A stretch of 64,000 nucleotides of DNA. Source: Micrococcus sp. (lineage in GTDB: Bacteria; Actinomycetota; Actinomycetes; Actinomycetales; Micrococcaceae). The notes under the pieces were generated by a model. That model had not been told where the DNA came from and made no database searches. It was given only the letters and a program-made list of their open reading frames with translations. Both the position numbers and the translations under genes were made by a program. Where the stretch lies: contig JASBVO010000009.1 in assembly GCA_029961105.1 (NCBI GenBank), positions 1 to 64,000 on the forward strand, in the 5' to 3' direction. This document shows positions 45,393-52,144 of the stretch, in pieces (position 1 is the first letter of the stretch; each line of letters opens with the position of its first letter).

Positions 45393-46064
45393 TCAGCTGG
45401 TGAGCTGCGGCCGGGTGATCTTGCGGGACTCCAGGACCTCGTCCACGAGGCCGTACTCCTTGGCCCCCTCGGCGGAGAGGAACTTGTCCCGGTCGATGTC
45501 CTGGCGCACCTGCTCGGCGGTCTTGTCGGTGTGCATCGCCAGCGTCTCCTCCATCCAGGTGCGGATGCGCAGCAGCTCCTCGGCGTGGATCTGCAGGTCC
45601 GTGGCCGTGCCGCGGTCCCCGCCCATGGACGGCTGGTGGATCAGCACGCGCGCGTTCGGCAGCGCCAGGCGCTTGCCGGGCGCGCCGGCGGCCAGCAGCA
45701 CCGCGGCGGCCGAGGCGGCCTGGCCCAGGCACACGGTCTGGACCTCGGGGCGGATGAACTGCATCGTGTCGTAGATCGCCGTCATCGCGGTGAAGGAACC
45801 GCCCGGCGAGTTGATGTACAGGGTGATGTCCCGCTCCGAGTCCATGGACTCCAGCACGAGCAGCTGGGCCATGATGTCGTCCGCGGCGGCGTCATCCACC
45901 TGGACGCCGAGGAACACGATGCGGTCCTCGAACAGCTTGGCGTAGGGGTCCTGCCGCTTGAAGCCGTAGGGCGTGCGCTCCTCGAACTGGGGCAGGATGT
46001 AGCGGTTGCTCGGAACCGGCTGGCCGGCACCGGAGGGCATTCCGACGGGGAACTGGTGGTTCAT
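45393..46064 (-). CDS. clpP2: ClpP proteolytic subunit 2
   Basis: A 223-residue serine peptidase subunit. The triad is S119 in [10 protein letters not shown]143 in RVLIHQP and an Asp in the [12 protein letters not shown] region. Actinobacteria need two different ClpP rings (ClpP1 and ClpP2) to form an active tetradecamer; this longer form resembles ClpP2. ATG 46064 begins the family-like N-terminus. Directly downstream of clpP1 with 63 bases between, within one operon. Confidence 0.96.
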   Translation of the reverse strand: MNHQFPVGMPSGAGQPVPSNRYILPQFEERTPYGFKRQDPYAKLFEDRIVFLGVQVDDAAADDIMAQLLVLESMDSERDITLYINSPGGSFTAMTAIYDTMQFIRPEVQTVCLGQAASAAAVLLAAGAPGKRLALPNARVLIHQPSMGGDRGTATDLQIHAEELLRIRTWMEETLAMHTDKTAEQVRQDIDRDKFLSAEGAKEYGLVDEVLESRKITRPQLTS

Positions 46065-46127
46065 CTCTGGTCTCTCCTGGGCGAAGGGTCTGTGGGAGTG
46101 GGGCGGACGGTCACGATCCTTCACGGA

Positions 46128-46751
46128 TCAGGAGTTGTCCACGCCTCCGCCGCCGGACACGGTGCCGGCACGTTCGGCGATGTGGTCGAAGAACCCGTAC
46201 TCCAGGCCCTCCTGCGCGGTGAACCACTTGTCCCGCTCGTTGTCCTTGAGGATGGTCTCCACGGTCTGGCCGGTCTGCTCGGCGGTGAGCTCGGCCATGA
46301 CCTGCTTCATGTGCAGGATCAGCTGCGCCTGGATACGGATGTCCGACTCGGTGCCGCCGATGCCGCCGGAGGGCTGGTGCATCAGGATGCGTGCGTGCGG
46401 GGTGGCGTAGCGCTTGCCCTTGGTCCCCGAGGACAGCAGGAACTGGCCCATCGAGGCGGCCATGCCGGTGGCCACGGTCACCACGTCGTTCGGGATGTAC
46501 TTCATCGTGTCGTAGATCGCCATGCCCGCGGTGATGGAGCCACCCGGGGAGTTGATGTACAGGTAGATGTCCTTCTCCGGGTCCTCGGCGGACAGCAGGA
46601 GCATCTGGGAGCAGATGGCGTTCGCGTTCTCATCCATCACCTCGGAACCGAGCCAGATGATGCGTTCCTTGAGCAGGCGGTTGTAGATGTAGTCCTCGCG
46701 TGCCGCCGGGTCAACCGACGCCATACGGGGAGCAGTGGACGATGCGGACAT
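46128..46751 (-). CDS. clpP1: ClpP proteolytic subunit 1
   Basis: A 207-residue subunit with S100 in [11 protein letters not shown]125 in [10 protein letters not shown] and an Asp in the NERDKWFT region. It pairs with ClpP2 in the mixed tetradecamer served by ClpX and ClpC1. GGAAGG lies nine bases before the ATG. First gene of the operon; an upstream ClgR-type operator (46867-46884) and a -10 (TAGTCT, 46823-46828) suggest stress-induced control. Confidence 0.97.
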   Translation of the reverse strand: MSASSTAPRMASVDPAAREDYIYNRLLKERIIWLGSEVMDENANAICSQMLLLSAEDPEKDIYLYINSPGGSITAGMAIYDTMKYIPNDVVTVATGMAASMGQFLLSSGTKGKRYATPHARILMHQPSGGIGGTESDIRIQAQLILHMKQVMAELTAEQTGQTVETILKDNERDKWFTAQEGLEYGFFDHIAERAGTVSGGGGVDNS

Positions 46752-46866
46752 GGCGCCCTGCCTTCCTTCAGATGGACTTCAGGTGCCCACCGGATACACC
46801 GGGGGCACGGGGTCTTGATCCGAGACTACTGGCCCGGAAGCCCACCCGGGTCCTCCTGACCCGGCT

Positions 46867-46884
46867 GTTCGCTGTTGGCGTGGA
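46867..46884 (-). promoter_or_regulatory. ClgR-type operator upstream of clpP1-clpP2
   Basis: On the minus strand TCCACGCCAACAGCGAAC fits the ClgR consensus WNNWCGCYNANRGCGWWS at every defined position. It is centred about 59 bases upstream of the start expected from the TAGTCT -10 element (46823-46828), a good place for an activator. ClgR activates clpP1P2 in Corynebacterium, Streptomyces and mycobacteria; binding here is inferred. Confidence 0.7.
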
Positions 46885-46945
46885 TTCCCGACGGCGGCCC
46901 CGTCGACGTCCGACGGCGGGCGCGACGCGGGCCCGGTACGCGAAG

Positions 46946-46984
46946 GCCCGGGCTCCCCGGACCGATGGTCCAGGGAGCCCGGGC
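46946..46984 (-). terminator. Terminator of tig
   Basis: A perfect 12-bp stem (46946-46957 with 46973-46984) encloses an inner GGACC/GGTCC hairpin. It lies about 100 bases after the tig stop codon and before the clpP1 control region. Confidence 0.7.
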
Positions 46985-47080
46985 GTCCGGGTCATCACAG
47001 GTGGTATCCGTCCGCCGGCTTCCTCCGGAGGACGGCGACCCCCGGAATCAGCCCGGGGGTACGGGCGGGCCCGGCGCGGC

Positions 47081-48871
47081 TCAGGCCTCGGTGGACCCGG
47101 CCTTCTCGTCAGCCTCGGCCTTCTCGTCTGCCGTGGCGGCAGCGGACTTGGCCGGGGCCTTCTTCGCCGGGGCCTTGCGGGCCGGGGCCTTCTTGGCCGG
47201 AGCCTCCGTGGCCTCGGCCTCGGCGTCCTCCGTCGTGGCGGCGGCGGACTTGGCCGGGGCCTTCTTCGCGGGGGCCTTGCGGGCCGGGGCCTTCTTGGCC
47301 GGAGCCTTCGGCGCCTCGGCGTCCGTGGCCGCAGCCTCGGCGTCCTCGGTCTCGGCACCCTCGGTCTTGGCGGCGGCGGACTTGGCCGGGGTCTTCTTCG
47401 CCGGGGCCTTCTTGGCGGGAGCCTTGCGGGCCGGTGCCTTCTTGGCGGGAGCCTCGGCGGCCTCCTCCTCAGCGGCCTCGGCCGGGGAGTCGGCGGAGGC
47501 AGCGCTGTCCGCCGAATCAGCGGAATCAGCCGAGTCGGCGGACTCGGCGGCGTCGGCCTCCACGGCCTCGGCACCACCCGGGGTGACGAAGGCGGTCAGG
47601 TCCACGGCATTGCCCTCAGTGTCGGTGACCTCGGCATACTCCAGCACCTTCGCCAGCGCCTTGCGGCGGCGGACCTCGCCCATGATCATCGGGACCTGGC
47701 CGGCCTGGTCCAGCATCTGCGCGAACTGGTTCGGGTCCATCCCGTACTGCTGGGAGGTGGAGATGATGTACTCGATCAGCTCACCCTGGTCCACGCCGAT
47801 CTCCTCAGCGTCGGCGACCTTGTCGAGGATGATCTCGTTGCGGAAGGCCTCGCGGGCGTTCTTCTCGACCTCGGCGCGGTGCTCCTCGGTGTCGTGCTCA
47901 TCGCCCTCGGTGTGGCCGCCCTGGGCGAAGTGCTGCTCGACCTGCTCGGTGACCACGGAATCGGGCACGGGGACCTCGACGAGCTTGACCAGTTCCTCCA
48001 GGACCTTGTCCCGGGCCTCGATGCCCTGACCGGTGACGGCGCCCTCGGCGGCCTTCTCCTTCAGGTCGGCCTTCAGCTCGTCGATGGTGTCGAACTCGGA
48101 GGCCAGCTGGGCGAAGTCGTCATCGGCCTCGGGCAGCTCGCGCTCCTTGACGGCGCCGAGGATGACCTTGACGGTGGCCTTCTCACCGGAGTGCTCGCCA
48201 CCGGCCAGCGTGGTCTCGAAGACGGCGTCCTCGCCGGCGGACAGGCCCTCGAGGGCCTCGTCCATGCCGTCCAGCATGGTGCCGGCGCCCACCTGGTAGG
48301 ACAGGTCCTCGGCGTGGTCGACCTGCTCGTCGCCGATGGTGGCGGTCAGGGTGATGGTGACGAAGTCGTCCTTGCCGGCGGGGCGGTCCACGGCCTTGAG
48401 GGTGCCGAAGCGGGAGCGCAGCTCGTCCAGGGCCTTCTGCTCGTCCTCCTCGGAGGCGGCGGCGGGCTCCACGGTGACCTTCAGGCCCTTGTAGTCCGGC
48501 AGCTCGATGGCCGGGCGCACGTCCACCTCGACGGTGAACTTCAGCGGGCCCTCGTCGTCGCCGTCGACGCCGGGCATCGAGGTGACCTCGACCTCGGGGC
48601 GGGCCATCGGGGTGGTCTCGGTCTCGATGAGCGCCTGCTGGTAGAAGTCGTTCAGGCCCTCGTTGACGGCGGTCTCCACCACGTAGCCGCGGCCGATGCG
48701 CTGGTCGATGATGCGCGCCGGAACCTTGCCCTTGCGGAAGCCCGGGACCTGGATCTGGTTCGCCACGGTCTTGTAGGCGTCGTCCAGGCGTGGCTTGAGG
48801 TCCTCGTAGGGGACCTCGACGTCCAGCTTGACCCGGGTCGGGCTGAGGTTTTCTGCGGTGCTCTTGACCAC
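47081..48871 (-). CDS. tig: Trigger factor with histone-like C-terminal tail
   Basis: A 596-residue ribosome-associated chaperone and prolyl isomerase. The ribosome-binding domain opens [16 protein letters not shown] with the GFRKGKVP signature; the FKBP-type domain lies near 165-245 and the chaperone arms follow to about 450. A tail of about 140 residues then adds an Asp/Ser/Ala segment ([14 protein letters not shown]) and three Lys/Ala/Pro-rich blocks of the [14 protein letters not shown] type, like histone H1 or the tails of actinobacterial DNA-binding proteins. The tail may bind nucleic acid or the ribosome. The GTG start has AGGAG seven bases upstream. Confidence 0.95.
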   Translation of the reverse strand: MVKSTAENLSPTRVKLDVEVPYEDLKPRLDDAYKTVANQIQVPGFRKGKVPARIIDQRIGRGYVVETAVNEGLNDFYQQALIETETTPMARPEVEVTSMPGVDGDDEGPLKFTVEVDVRPAIELPDYKGLKVTVEPAAASEEDEQKALDELRSRFGTLKAVDRPAGKDDFVTITLTATIGDEQVDHAEDLSYQVGAGTMLDGMDEALEGLSAGEDAVFETTLAGGEHSGEKATVKVILGAVKERELPEADDDFAQLASEFDTIDELKADLKEKAAEGAVTGQGIEARDKVLEELVKLVEVPVPDSVVTEQVEQHFAQGGHTEGDEHDTEEHRAEVEKNAREAFRNEIILDKVADAEEIGVDQGELIEYIISTSQQYGMDPNQFAQMLDQAGQVPMIMGEVRRRKALAKVLEYAEVTDTEGNAVDLTAFVTPGGAEAVEADAAESADSADSADSADSAASADSPAEAAEEEAAEAPAKKAPARKAPAKKAPAKKTPAKSAAAKTEGAETEDAEAAATDAEAPKAPAKKAPARKAPAKKAPAKSAAATTEDAEAEATEAPAKKAPARKAPAKKAPAKSAAATADEKAEADEKAGSTEA

Positions 48872-48920
48872 TTAGGACTCCTGTGTGGATTGCTTGTCTC
48901 GTCTGATGGGCACTTCAGTT

Positions 48921-48964
48921 GCCCGGCCGCCGGGCATCCGGTGAATCAGGCCCCACCGGGGGCC
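48921..48964 (-). terminator. Hairpins after tRNA-Pro
   Basis: A 6-bp stem with tetraloop (GGCCCC, 48949-48954, with GGGGCC, 48959-48964) begins seven bases after the tRNA, followed by a second short hairpin (48921-48935). They probably end the tRNA transcript before tig. Confidence 0.4.
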
Positions 48965-48970
48965 GTGACG

Positions 48971-49044
48971 TCGGGGTGACAGGATTTGAACCTGCGGCCT
49001 CACGCTCCCAAAGCGCGCGCTCTACCAAGCTGAGCTACACCCCG
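48971..49044 (-). tRNA. tRNA-Pro (anticodon TGG)
   Basis: The minus strand forms a complete cloverleaf of 74 bases without encoded CCA. Acceptor stem CGGGGTG pairs with CACCCCG, discriminator A; the anticodon loop TTTGGGA gives TGG. The T-arm is GCAGGTTCAAATCCTGT. C1-G72 fits proline tRNA. Confidence 0.95.
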
Positions 49045-49076
49045 CAGACGGCCCTGGCCGTTTCTGGCCAGAGACC

Positions 49077-49106
49077 AGTGTACGCATTCCCGGGCACTGG
49101 TCCGCA
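49077..49106 (-). promoter_or_regulatory. Promoter of tRNA-Pro
   Basis: On the minus strand TACACT (49077-49082) is preceded after 18 bases by TGCGGA (49101-49106). The -10 is good, the -35 weak. Divergent from the tRNA-Gly promoter. Confidence 0.45.
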
Positions 49107-49148
49107 TTCCGGCGACTTCCAGGCCCCGACGGCGGCACACCCCGCGCT

Positions 49149-49178
49149 TTGCGGCGGCGCCTCCATCCTTGGTAGGCT
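49149..49178 (+). promoter_or_regulatory. Promoter of tRNA-Gly
   Basis: TTGCGG (49149-49154) and TAGGCT (49173-49178) are separated by 18 bases. Transcription would start near 49185, about 37 bases before the tRNA. Confidence 0.55.
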
Positions 49179-49221
49179 GTGCAACGCTGTTCACGGCCGA
49201 TCCGCCCGGATACGGCACTGT

Positions 49222-49295
49222 GGGGATGTAGCTCAATGGTAGAGCCCCAGTCTTCCAAACTGGCTACGCGGGTTCGATTCCCGTCATCCCCTCCA
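49222..49295 (+). tRNA. tRNA-Gly (anticodon TCC)
   Basis: A complete cloverleaf of 74 bases with encoded CCA. Acceptor GGGGATG pairs with CATCCCC, discriminator T; the anticodon loop CTTCCAA gives TCC. The T-arm is GCGGGTTCGATTCCCGT. Confidence 0.95.
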
Positions 49296-49301
49296 TCTCC
49301 A

Positions 49302-49338
49302 GCAAGGGCCCCTGACCACTCCGGTCAGGGGCCCTTGC
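49302..49338 (+). terminator. Terminator of tRNA-Gly
   Basis: A perfect 16-bp stem (49302-49317 with 49323-49338) and 5-base loop begins six bases after the tRNA. It is the strongest simple hairpin in the window. Confidence 0.85.
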
Positions 49339-49408
49339 CGTCTCCCCGCGCGTTCGGCCCCACCCTCTCAACGAACGGCCCACTCGCCAGGTAGTGATTA
49401 AGCCTTGA

Positions 49409-49418
49409 CTTATATAAG
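49409..49418. promoter_or_regulatory. AT-rich palindrome before the ArsR-family gene
   Basis: CTTATATAAG is a perfect 10-bp palindrome in a GC-rich setting, 14 bases before ATG 49432 and next to TTGACT (49405-49410). It is a likely operator/promoter of the ArsR-SRPBCC pair, probably for autorepression. Confidence 0.45.
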
Positions 49419-49431
49419 CCTGGGCGCAACC

Positions 49432-49827
49432 ATGGAGCGCATGCACGCCCTCGACGTCCTCGGCGACCCGGTCCGGCGGCGCATCCTGGAGATGCTCGCC
49501 GACGGGGAACTGAGCGCGGGCGAGATCGGTGCCCTGATCCACGAGGAGTTCGGGATCAGCCAGCCCGCCGTGTCCCAGCACCTGAGGATCCTGCGCGAGC
49601 AGGGCTTCGCCTCCGTCCGCCCCGAGGGGACGCGCCGGCTCTACGCCGTGTCCGCCCGGGGCCCCCGGGAGGCGAGTCAGTGGCTCAGCGCCTTCGAGCG
49701 GTTCTGGCAGCCCCGGCTCGACGCCCTCGGCACCGAGCTGGCCCGCGGGAAGCGGCAACGGCGCCTCGCGGCGGAGCGTGCCTCCGAGGACCGATCCACG
49801 GAGAACCCCCTCACCAAGGAGAACTGA
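49432..49827 (+). CDS. ArsR/SmtB-family transcriptional repressor
   Basis: A 131-residue winged-helix protein. The core starts HALDVLGDPVRRRILEMLADG; the recognition helix lies in SQPAVSQHLRILREQG and the wing in VRPEGTRRLYAVS. No metal-binding Cys cluster is visible, so it is likely of the non-metal subgroup that controls SRPBCC (AHSA1-like) neighbours. ATG 49432 or 49441 may start the protein; neither has a Shine-Dalgarno, so the mRNA may be nearly leaderless. The next gene begins two bases after its stop. Confidence 0.92.
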   Translation: MERMHALDVLGDPVRRRILEMLADGELSAGEIGALIHEEFGISQPAVSQHLRILREQGFASVRPEGTRRLYAVSARGPREASQWLSAFERFWQPRLDALGTELARGKRQRRLAAERASEDRSTENPLTKEN

Positions 49828-49828
49828 G

Positions 49829-50485
49829 ATGGTTGACGTACATCACCAATTGGCGGCCGTGAGCCGTGGTTACCGCACCGAGGACCGTGACGGTGAGCCC
49901 TCCCACGTCCAGTCCCTCGAGCAGACCTATCCCGCGCCGATCGAGGACGTGTGGGAAGCCGTGACCACCGGCGAGCGCATCGTCCGCTGGTTCCTTCCCA
50001 TCAGCGGTGACCTGAGGGAGGGCGGCCACTACCAGCTGGAGGGCAACGCCGGCGGGAGCATCCTCGAGTGCACCCCGCCCGCCGGGGGCGTGGCCGGTTA
50101 TCGGATCACGTGGGAGTTCGGCGGCGGCGTGTCCTGGGTGACCGTCCGGCTGGCGGCTGTCGGGGAGCAGACGCGGTTCGAGCTGGAGCACGTGGCCCGG
50201 GTGGCGGACATGCCGGCCCAGATGTGGGAGACCTACGGCCCCGGTGCCACGGGTGTCGGCTGGGACGGCGGACTGCTCGGGCTGGGCCTGCACCTCCAGG
50301 CGACCGAGGGGTCCCTCTCCCCCGCGGAGGCGGCGGCCTGGGCCGGAACGGACGAGGGCAAGGCCTTCTACCGCGGTTCCGCCGATGCCTGGGCGGCGGC
50401 TCATGCCGCCTCGGGAGCGGATGCGGAGCTCACGGCGAGGAACGCCGATGCGACCTACGGGTTCTACACCGGAGCCGGCATGTGA
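49829..50485 (+). CDS. SRPBCC (AHSA1-like) domain protein
   Basis: A 218-residue protein with the SRPBCC START-like fold. The AHSA1 signature includes TYPAPIEDVWEAVTTGERIVRWFLPISGD (in parts, residues about 30-58) and ITWEFGGGVSWVTVRL. AGGAG lies seven bases before ATG 49829. Such proteins next to ArsR-type repressors are common; they bind hydrophobic ligands, and roles are mostly unknown. The C-terminal 70 residues are an added Ala/Gly-rich segment. Confidence 0.9.
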   Translation: MVDVHHQLAAVSRGYRTEDRDGEPSHVQSLEQTYPAPIEDVWEAVTTGERIVRWFLPISGDLREGGHYQLEGNAGGSILECTPPAGGVAGYRITWEFGGGVSWVTVRLAAVGEQTRFELEHVARVADMPAQMWETYGPGATGVGWDGGLLGLGLHLQATEGSLSPAEAAAWAGTDEGKAFYRGSADAWAAAHAASGADAELTARNADATYGFYTGAGM

Positions 50486-50516
50486 CCGGGCCAGCCCCGG
50501 GAGCCAGGGGTTCCAT

Positions 50517-50571
50517 CCGGTGATCCTGACGCTTCCGCGTGCCGGTCACCGGGACTGGTTCGGATCACCGG
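50517..50571. terminator. Hairpin between convergent SRPBCC and nei genes
   Basis: Perfect 10-bp arms (CCGGTGATCC, 50517-50526, with GGATCACCGG, 50562-50571) enclose a 35-base loop that can form an inner CCGGTCACCGG-type stem. It may terminate both strands. Confidence 0.5.
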
Positions 50572-50595
50572 GTCAGATCGCGCGGAGATGCTGCG

Positions 50596-51522
50596 CTACG
50601 GCGCTTGACACCCCGGGCACCAGAACAGGTTGCGCGCCTGCATCTGCGTCACCCTCACCGCCGTGCCGCAGACCCGGCAGTCCAGCCCGTCACGCTGGTA
50701 CACGTAGTGGGCATTGTCCGGCCACAGGGGTGCCGGTTCGCCGTCGGGGTCCACGGCGTCGCGGTGCTCCGGTTCGGTGGTGATGATCCGGCCGACCCGG
50801 ACGCCGTCGGCCATCAGGCCCGCCAGGTCCTCCCACAGCCGCACGCCGTCCGCCGCACCGAGCCGCCGGCCCGGCAGCCAGGGGTCGAGCCCGGCCCGGA
50901 AGAGGGACTCGGCGCGGTAGATGTTCCCCACCCCGGACAGCACCGCCTGGTCCATCAGCAGCTGTCCCAGCGCCACGGACCGGCGGGTCACCCGCTCCAG
51001 GAACTCCCCGGGGCCTGTTCCCGCCACGAGCGGATCCGGTCCCAGCCGCGCGACGACGGCCGCGGCCTCCCCGGGGGTGATCACCTCGCAGGCGCTGGGC
51101 CCGCGCAGGTCGGCCCAGCCGTGGGCGGACACCAGCCGCGCCCTCACCTGGCCCACCGGCTCCGGCGGGCCGGAGTACGCTGGTGCGCCGCCGTCGTCGG
51201 GACCTGGCGTGGCGGCCCGGTCGAACGTCTCCGTCTCCCCCATCCGCCGCGGCGCGCCAATCGACGAGGCGCCGCGGAAGGTCTCGTCCCCGCCGAAGCT
51301 CCAGGCCCCGTAGAGCCCCAGGTGCACGCGCATCACCAAGTCCACGTCGAAGTCGAGGAACAGGTGCTTGCCGTGCGCGCGGGCGTCCACGAGGGTGGCG
51401 CCGTCGAGCCGCCGGGCGCCGTCGGCGAAGCGGCCCTGCGGCGAGCTCACCCGCAGCGGTTCACCGGCGAAGACGTCGCGGAACTGGCGGGCGAGGCGGT
51501 GGATGGAATGGCCCTCGGGCAC
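50596..51522 (-). CDS. Fpg/Nei-family DNA glycosylase (Nei2-like)
   Basis: A 308-residue bifunctional glycosylase/AP lyase for oxidised bases. The catalytic N-terminus is MPEGHSIHR (P2 nucleophile after Met removal, E3), the helix-two-turn-helix region is AVLSGVGNIYRAESLFRAG, and a C-terminal zinc finger has CRVCG and CPGC. The PEGHSIHR opening fits the Nei (endonuclease VIII) branch. It follows rpiB by 15 bases and is probably co-transcribed. Confidence 0.94.
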   Translation of the reverse strand: MPEGHSIHRLARQFRDVFAGEPLRVSSPQGRFADGARRLDGATLVDARAHGKHLFLDFDVDLVMRVHLGLYGAWSFGGDETFRGASSIGAPRRMGETETFDRAATPGPDDGGAPAYSGPPEPVGQVRARLVSAHGWADLRGPSACEVITPGEAAAVVARLGPDPLVAGTGPGEFLERVTRRSVALGQLLMDQAVLSGVGNIYRAESLFRAGLDPWLPGRRLGAADGVRLWEDLAGLMADGVRVGRIITTEPEHRDAVDPDGEPAPLWPDNAHYVYQRDGLDCRVCGTAVRVTQMQARNLFWCPGCQAP

Positions 51523-51537
51523 GGGGGAGCCTCCCGG

Positions 51538-52011
51538 TCAGTCCTGCACCTCTCCGGTCGTCTCGTAGTGGGCGATCTTGCCGATACGGCGCACGTGGCG
51601 CTCCTCCCCCGGAAAGGGCTCGGCGAGAAAGGCCTCGATGATGGCGGTGGCCTCGTCCAGGGAGTGCTGGCGCCCGCCGACGGCGACCACGTTGGCGTCG
51701 TTGTGCTCGCGGGCCAGCCGCGCCGTCTCCAGGTTCCAGGCCAGGGCGGCGCGGATCCCGCGGACCTTGTTCGCCGCGATCTGCTCGCCGTTGCCCGAGC
51801 CGCCCAGCACGATCCCGAGGGCCTCGACGCCGGACCGCTGGTCCACCACGACGGCCTGGGCCGCGCGGAGGCAGAAGGCCGGGTAATCGTCCTGGGGGTC
51901 GTAGGACTGCGGGCCGTGGTCCACCATCTCGTAGCCCTTCTCCCCCAGATGCCGGATGAGGTGGGCGCTGAGCTCGAGGCCGGCGTGGTCGGTGGCGATG
52001 TGGACGCGCAT
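51538..52011 (-). CDS. rpiB: Ribose-5-phosphate isomerase B
   Basis: A 157-residue RpiB-type isomerase for ribose 5-phosphate and ribulose 5-phosphate in the pentose phosphate pathway. Family segments are HIATDHAGLEL, GIVLGGSGNGEQIAANKVRGIRAAL and NDANVVAVGGR; the active-site base in actinobacteria is usually a Glu (in GSGNGEQ) with Cys absent, as here. Starts with ATG 52011 and heads the rpiB-nei operon. Confidence 0.96.
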   Translation of the reverse strand: MRVHIATDHAGLELSAHLIRHLGEKGYEMVDHGPQSYDPQDDYPAFCLRAAQAVVVDQRSGVEALGIVLGGSGNGEQIAANKVRGIRAALAWNLETARLAREHNDANVVAVGGRQHSLDEATAIIEAFLAEPFPGEERHVRRIGKIAHYETTGEVQD

Positions 52012-52144
52012 GGACTGCTCCTGCTGAGAGAGGGGTGGTTGGGGCCAGCGATCAGCCTAGCCCTATCCTCACGGTGGCGGCCGATGGCACAATGACGTCG
52101 ATAGCCAGCAGTCCTTTCACAATCCGTTCCAGACCGGAGGTCCC

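Noticed and set aside
47150-47470. Possible CRISPR-like or satellite array (repeated GGCCGGGGCCTTCTTCGCC-type units)
   Set aside because: Spacing is irregular, units are degenerate and in frame, and they encode the PAKKAPARK tail of trigger factor.
46700-48979. Gly/Leu-rich 759-codon frame opposite tig and clpP1 region
   Set aside because: The regular [15 protein letters not shown] pattern is the antisense reading of the Lys/Ala/Pro repeats of trigger factor.
49405-49430. TTGACT as the -35 of a standard promoter for the ArsR gene
   Set aside because: No -10 lies 16-19 bases downstream; the position falls on the start codon. I kept only the palindrome as a possible operator.
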